From: an uncultured Solirubrobacteraceae bacterium
Lineage (GTDB): Bacteria; Actinomycetota; Thermoleophilia; Solirubrobacterales; Solirubrobacteraceae
Length of the DNA: 10,320 nt
Assembly (NCBI GenBank): GCA_955652215.1
Contig: CATPAX010000015.1
Location: 1 to 10,320, forward strand
Direction: 5' to 3'
Shown here: in pieces, positions 6,657 through 10,320 of the stretch
Position numbering within the stretch: the first letter of the stretch is position 1
Layout of the letters: each line of letters starts with the position of its first letter
Notes under the pieces: model-generated
Told to the model about the DNA's origin: nothing
The model's database searches: none
The model's input: only the letters and a program-made list of their open reading frames with translations
Position numbers and translations under genes: made by a program

Positions 6657-6796
6657 CGCCGCGCAGTGGTGGGCCACCTTCGAGCTCCGAACGGGAAGTC
6701 GTACATCGTGGCGCTTCAGGGTTTCCTGCGCGCTCACGGATATCGGCCCTGAGCGCAGGGCCGCCATTTCGGGTGGGACGTTTTGGTGGGATCCCA
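6657..6796. other. Gene-free remainder of the gap between the NHL relic and argF
   Basis: With 6281-6314 and the NHL fragment this completes a 516-bp stretch without an intact gene. The NHL reading frame continues past its stop for about 30 codons (ending at 6750-6752), with no recognisable NHL pattern. A hairpin lies at 6744-6763, and a 12-bp perfect palindrome GTGGGATCCCAC sits at 6786-6797 against the argF stop codon. I recognise nothing else here. Confidence 0.5.
6744..6763. terminator. Candidate hairpin between the NHL relic and argF
   Basis: CGGCCCT (6744-6750) and AGGGCCG (6757-6763) form a perfect 7-bp stem with a 6-nt GAGCGC loop. It lies between plus-strand transcription and the convergent 3' end of argF, so it could stop both. 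No U-run follows on either strand. Confidence 0.35.
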
Positions 6797-7684
6797 CTAG
6801 GCCGTGACGAGGAATTCCAGCAGTGCCTTCTGGGCATGCCGGCGGTTCTCGACCTGGTCCCAGATGCGCTGGCGATGGCCGTACAGGACCTCGGCGGTGA
6901 TCTCCTCTCCCGGATGTGCGGGGAGGCAGTGCAGCGCCACGGCTTCCGGCGCCGCAAGGTCGAGGAGCTCGTCGTCGAGGCGATATGCAGCGAGCGCGCG
7001 TTGCCGCTTCACTGCGGTAGCCGGCTCATCGTCCATGCTCACCCAGACGTCGGTGTAGAGGGCGTCGGCCCCTCTGGCCGCCTCGCGCGGATCGCGCATC
7101 AGCTCGGCGCCGCCGACCGGCTCGAGCTCGTATCCCGGCGGAGAGGCGACGCGAACGCGAACGCCCGCGAGCTGGCCCAGGAGCGCAAGCGAGCGCGCGA
7201 CGTTGTTGCCGTCTCCTACGTACGCGAGCGTGAGCCCCTCGAGCTTGCCGAACGTCTCGCGCAAGGTGAGGAGATCGGCGAGGGCCTGGCAGGGGTGATG
7301 CTCCGCGGTCAGCATGTTGACCACGGGAACCGAAGCGTGGTCGGCGAGCTCCTGAACGACGGTATGGGGGCCGGTCCGCATGGCGATCGCCGCGACATGG
7401 CGCGACAGCACGCAAGCGGTGTCGCGCACCGACTCTCCGCGCGTCAGCTGCATCTCATCGGCGCGAAGAACCATCGGGTGGCCACCCAGCTCGACCACTC
7501 CCGACTCGAGCGAGACGCGCGAGCGTGTCGAGGGGCGCTCGAACAGCAAGGCGACGCTACGGCCGCGCAGCACGTCCGAGGACAGCGGGTCGGCTTTCAG
7601 CTCGAGCGCGCGATCGATAACGGCGGCAAGCTCAGCGGCGCTCAGCTCGGTGCCGATTAGGAAGTGGTGCGGCGGATGTATCAC
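6797..7684 (-). CDS. argF: Ornithine carbamoyltransferase
   Basis: The enzyme transfers the carbamoyl group of carbamoyl phosphate to ornithine, giving citrulline in arginine synthesis, in the cytoplasm. All family landmarks are present in 295 residues: the carbamoyl-phosphate loop FERPSTRSR (48-56), MRTG (102-105), EHHPCQALAD (128-137), DGNN (158-161), the ornithine-side motif DVWVSM (212-217) and HCLPAHPGEEI (252-262). Two small departures from the usual text are STRSR for STRTR and HPGEE for HRGEE; neither suggests loss of function. The HCLP and WVSM motifs favour the ornithine enzyme over aspartate carbamoyltransferase. The start is GTG 7684, with CCGGAG about 10 nt upstream as a modest ribosome-binding site. 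No other arginine gene is adjacent, so argF stands alone here. It is divergent from the EEP-family gene. Confidence 0.93.
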   Translation of the reverse strand: MIHPPHHFLIGTELSAAELAAVIDRALELKADPLSSDVLRGRSVALLFERPSTRSRVSLESGVVELGGHPMVLRADEMQLTRGESVRDTACVLSRHVAAIAMRTGPHTVVQELADHASVPVVNMLTAEHHPCQALADLLTLRETFGKLEGLTLAYVGDGNNVARSLALLGQLAGVRVRVASPPGYELEPVGGAELMRDPREAARGADALYTDVWVSMDDEPATAVKRQRALAAYRLDDELLDLAAPEAVALHCLPAHPGEEITAEVLYGHRQRIWDQVENRRHAQKALLEFLVTA

Positions 7685-7714
7685 TGGACAAGCTCCGGGT
7701 CAGGCGAGCGCGGG

Positions 7715-7724
7715 AGTGTACGGT
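7715..7724. promoter_or_regulatory. Overlapping divergent -10 boxes for argF (minus) and the EEP gene (plus)
   Basis: On the plus strand TACGGT (7719-7724) fits TANNNT and ends 7 nt before ATG 7732, a leaderless geometry. On the minus strand TACACT (7720-7715) also fits and lies 30 nt before the argF GTG, leaving room for a ribosome-binding site. The two hexamers overlap by two bases around a GTAC centre. No -35 elements are convincing. Confidence 0.45.
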
Positions 7725-7731
7725 CGTGGTG

Positions 7732-8427
7732 ATGGCGTTACGGGTCCTGACCTGGAACCTGATGCATGGTCGGTCCTTACCTCCGGCAGGCCGCTACCTG
7801 GAGGACGAGTTCGTCGCGGCCCTCGCTCGGTGGGAGTGGGACGTAGCGCTCCTCCAGGAGGTCCCGCCCTGGTGGCCGCCGGTGCTGGCCCGGAGACTTC
7901 AAACCGATCACCGGATGGTCCTCACCTCGCGCAACTCCCTGCTGCCGATTCGACGCATGATCGCGATCCGCCGGCCCGACCTGATCAAGTCAAACGGTGG
8001 TGGAGCGAATGCGATTCTGACCCGTCGCGGGACGATCCTCGACCACAGGACCCACCGGCTCTGCTGGTTGCCCGAGCGTCGGTGGCTTCACGCGGCGCAG
8101 ATCGCAGGCGCCGACGATTCGCAGACACCCCTGTGGGTCGGCAACGTGCACCTCACGGTCCGCAATCCCGCGGCCGCCGTGGGCGAGGCAAATGCAGCCG
8201 CGGACGCTTTACTCGGGTGGGCTGCCGGCGCTCCGGCGGTGCTGGGCGGCGACTTCAACGTCCAGTCTCCCTCGGCAACGGGGTTCGAGGTGGCGGGCGG
8301 ACATAACGTGGATTACCTGCTGGCCAGCGGTCTGAGGGCGACAGCTGACCCCGAGGTGCTGGTTCGTGGGCTCCTGTCGGACCACGCCCCCGTCGCGCTG
8401 GGCCTCGCGCGATCGTCGTCAGATTAG
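7732..8427 (+). CDS. Endonuclease/exonuclease/phosphatase (EEP) family hydrolase
   Basis: This 231-residue protein has the full set of EEP metal and catalytic motifs in order: TWNLMHG near the N-terminus (N9), LLQEVPP (E43), NVHLTVRNP for the central His region, GGDFNV (D174, N176), and LSDHAPVAL near the C-terminus (D217, H218). The family includes exonuclease III/APE1, DNase I, sphingomyelinases and inositol phosphatases, all Mg2+-dependent phosphodiester or phosphoester hydrolases. The substrate here cannot be decided. There is no signal peptide, so an intracellular role on nucleic acid or a phosphometabolite is more likely than a secreted nuclease. ATG 7732 is preferred over GTG 7726 or 7729 because MALRVLTWN matches family N-termini and a TACGGT box ends 7 nt before it. 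It is convergent with the thiamin operon, only 8 bp apart. Confidence 0.85.
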   Translation: MALRVLTWNLMHGRSLPPAGRYLEDEFVAALARWEWDVALLQEVPPWWPPVLARRLQTDHRMVLTSRNSLLPIRRMIAIRRPDLIKSNGGGANAILTRRGTILDHRTHRLCWLPERRWLHAAQIAGADDSQTPLWVGNVHLTVRNPAAAVGEANAAADALLGWAAGAPAVLGGDFNVQSPSATGFEVAGGHNVDYLLASGLRATADPEVLVRGLLSDHAPVALGLARSSSD

Positions 8428-8435
8428 GCGGGTCC

Positions 8436-8912
8436 TCAGCCGCGACCCGCGCGCAGCCCGAACCCGCGCACCATCAGCAGCGCCTTCTCTCCGAGCGTTC
8501 CGTGGGCGGGGAGCACGCCAAGTTGCGTCGCCGCGCCATATAGGTCGAAAAAAGCTCGGACCCGCAACAGCTTTGCGCGCCGCAGCTCGCAATAGAAAAC
8601 GCAGTGCACGACCACGAAGCGGTTGGTCGGGGGTAGCCCCTCGAGCTGGCCCTTGTGAGTCCCGAGCAGCTTGCAGGGCGCGGCGACGAACCGCCTGTTG
8701 GTGAGGCGGTCGCCGGTCCGCTCGAGGCGAGCGTCGGGGAACGCGGCCCACAGCCGCTCCGCGTGGCGGCCCAGCGCGTCGGCTCCCTCGAGCGGTTCGG
8801 CGGTCAGGGGATCTTCGTAATGCAGGTCGCCGTCACACACGGGCTCAAACGCGCCGGGGTCCCTGCCCGACCAGGCTGCCTCCCAGGCGTCGATCAACTC
8901 GTTGACGGTCAT
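8436..8912 (-). CDS. NTF2/SnoaL-like protein, last gene of the thiamin thiazole operon
   Basis: The 158-residue protein has the pattern of the SnoaL-like branch of the NTF2 fold: an N-terminal helix (VNELIDAWEAAWSGRD), then DLHYEDP, GADALGRHAERLWAAFPDA, GTHKG, a PPTNRFVVVHCVFYCEL strand and the closing LRVRAFFDLYGAATQLG. This family contains polyketide cyclases and many small hydrolase- or isomerase-like proteins with a conical pocket, so the reaction cannot be assigned. The ATG at 8912 is 16 nt after the thiG stop, with AGGCGA just upstream as ribosome-binding site. The same frame runs to 9266, but that extension is antisense-frame overlap with thiG. Its place in the operon suggests a link to thiazole or thiamin metabolism, which is only an inference from position. 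Confidence 0.75.
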   Translation of the reverse strand: MTVNELIDAWEAAWSGRDPGAFEPVCDGDLHYEDPLTAEPLEGADALGRHAERLWAAFPDARLERTGDRLTNRRFVAAPCKLLGTHKGQLEGLPPTNRFVVVHCVFYCELRRAKLLRVRAFFDLYGAATQLGVLPAHGTLGEKALLMVRGFGLRAGRG

Positions 8913-8928
8913 CGCTCGCCTGCGCGCA

Positions 8929-9936
<1,008 letters not shown>

Positions 9937-10320
9937 TCACACCCCTGCCGCCACTGGCGAGAACCGAGCGGGGGAGAACGCCGTGCGGTCGACCCCTTCG
10001 ATCGACGCGGGCTCTTCGCCGCTCAGCCCGGCTATGACCAGCTCTGCGGTGATCGGCGCCAGCAGCACTCCGTGCCGGTAGTGGCCTGCCGCCCAATGCA
10101 GGCCGGCGACCGTCGACTCGCCGATCGCCGGAAGATTGTCGGGAGTCACAGGACGGAGTCCAGCCGAGAGCCCCGCGAGCACCAGCTCGCCGATACCTGG
10201 CAGCAGTTCGATCGCGTCACGTAGCAGCTCGAAGCACGCACCCGCCGTGACGGTCGTGTCGAACCCGCGCTCCTCCATGGTCGCGCCGAGCACATAGCGC
10301 CCGTCGCCCCGGGGAACCAC
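9937..10320 (-). CDS. thiO: Glycine oxidase ThiO, C-terminal part (5' partial)
   Basis: The frame runs off the right edge of the window, so only about 127 C-terminal residues are visible. ThiO is an FAD-dependent glycine oxidase that makes the imine (dehydroglycine) used by ThiG in aerobes. The visible part matches the C-terminus of the family: RYVLGATMEERGFD, the substrate-domain helix ending in LLPGIGELVL, then GLRPVTPDNLPAIGES and the FAD-contacting GHYRHGVLLAPITAELV. The stop at 9937-9939 is one base from the thiS start, so the two are translated together. A TPP riboswitch, if present, would lie upstream, outside this window. Confidence 0.9.
   Translation of the reverse strand: MVPRGDGRYVLGATMEERGFDTTVTAGACFELLRDAIELLPGIGELVLAGLSAGLRPVTPDNLPAIGESTVAGLHWAAGHYRHGVLLAPITAELVIAGLSGEEPASIEGVDRTAFSPARFSPVAAGV

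Noticed and set aside
6786..6797. 12-bp perfect palindrome GTGGGATCCCAC at the argF stop codon
   Set aside because: It has no loop, occurs once, and sits at a 3' end where an operator is unlikely. It could pair with the nearby GTGGGA at 6773-6778, but I cannot support a function.
6317..7660. 447-codon open frame on the plus strand across argF
   Set aside because: It is antisense to a clear ornithine carbamoyltransferase with all family motifs; its own translation shows no recognisable domain. High GC produces such shadow frames.

Overview
The window is GC-rich, gene-dense bacterial chromosome. High GC, six transcription units packed head to head or tail to tail, GTG/TTG starts and several start codons sitting 7-8 nt after a TANNNT box (leaderless-type promoters) point to a high-GC actinobacterium. 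The gene set fits a Thermoleophilia-like lineage (Solirubrobacterales/Gaiellales), but that placement is an inference from gene content and style, not from a marker gene. I see no phage, transposase, CRISPR, tRNA or rRNA.

Layout, left to right. (1) 1-1928, plus strand: the 3' part of a fusion between the C-terminal half of a GT4-type glycosyltransferase and a PHP metal-dependent phosphoesterase domain, followed by a TGATG-coupled gene for a uracil-DNA-glycosylase-fold protein that keeps its Fe-S cysteines but has lost the usual catalytic motifs. (2) 2139-2315, plus strand: a 58-residue protein with a zinc-ribbon-like Cys pattern. (3) 2344-4763, minus strand: a zinc-free quinone oxidoreductase (MDR) gene and, upstream of it, a TrmA/RlmD-family RNA m5U methyltransferase. 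An 18-bp direct repeat and a hairpin lie between them. (4) 4772-6280, plus strand, divergent from the methyltransferase: an M3-like gluzincin peptidase. (5) 6281-6796: a 516-bp gap holding a truncated NHL beta-propeller remnant and a hairpin. (6) 6797-7684, minus strand: ornithine carbamoyltransferase (argF), divergent from (7) an endonuclease/exonuclease/phosphatase-family hydrolase at 7732-8427. (8) 8436-10320, minus strand: the thiazole-synthesis operon thiO-thiS-thiG, whose genes abut or overlap, with an NTF2/SnoaL-like gene as its last member.

Most genes are primary metabolism or housekeeping: thiamin thiazole synthesis, arginine synthesis, RNA modification, peptide turnover. The parts most worth a second look are the glycosyltransferase-PHP fusion coupled to a motif-deficient UDG-like protein, the small zinc-ribbon gene, the NTF2-like passenger of the thiamin operon, and the recurring promoter arrangement (leaderless starts and two divergent pairs with overlapping -10 boxes). 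I do not see a clear new defence or mobile system.
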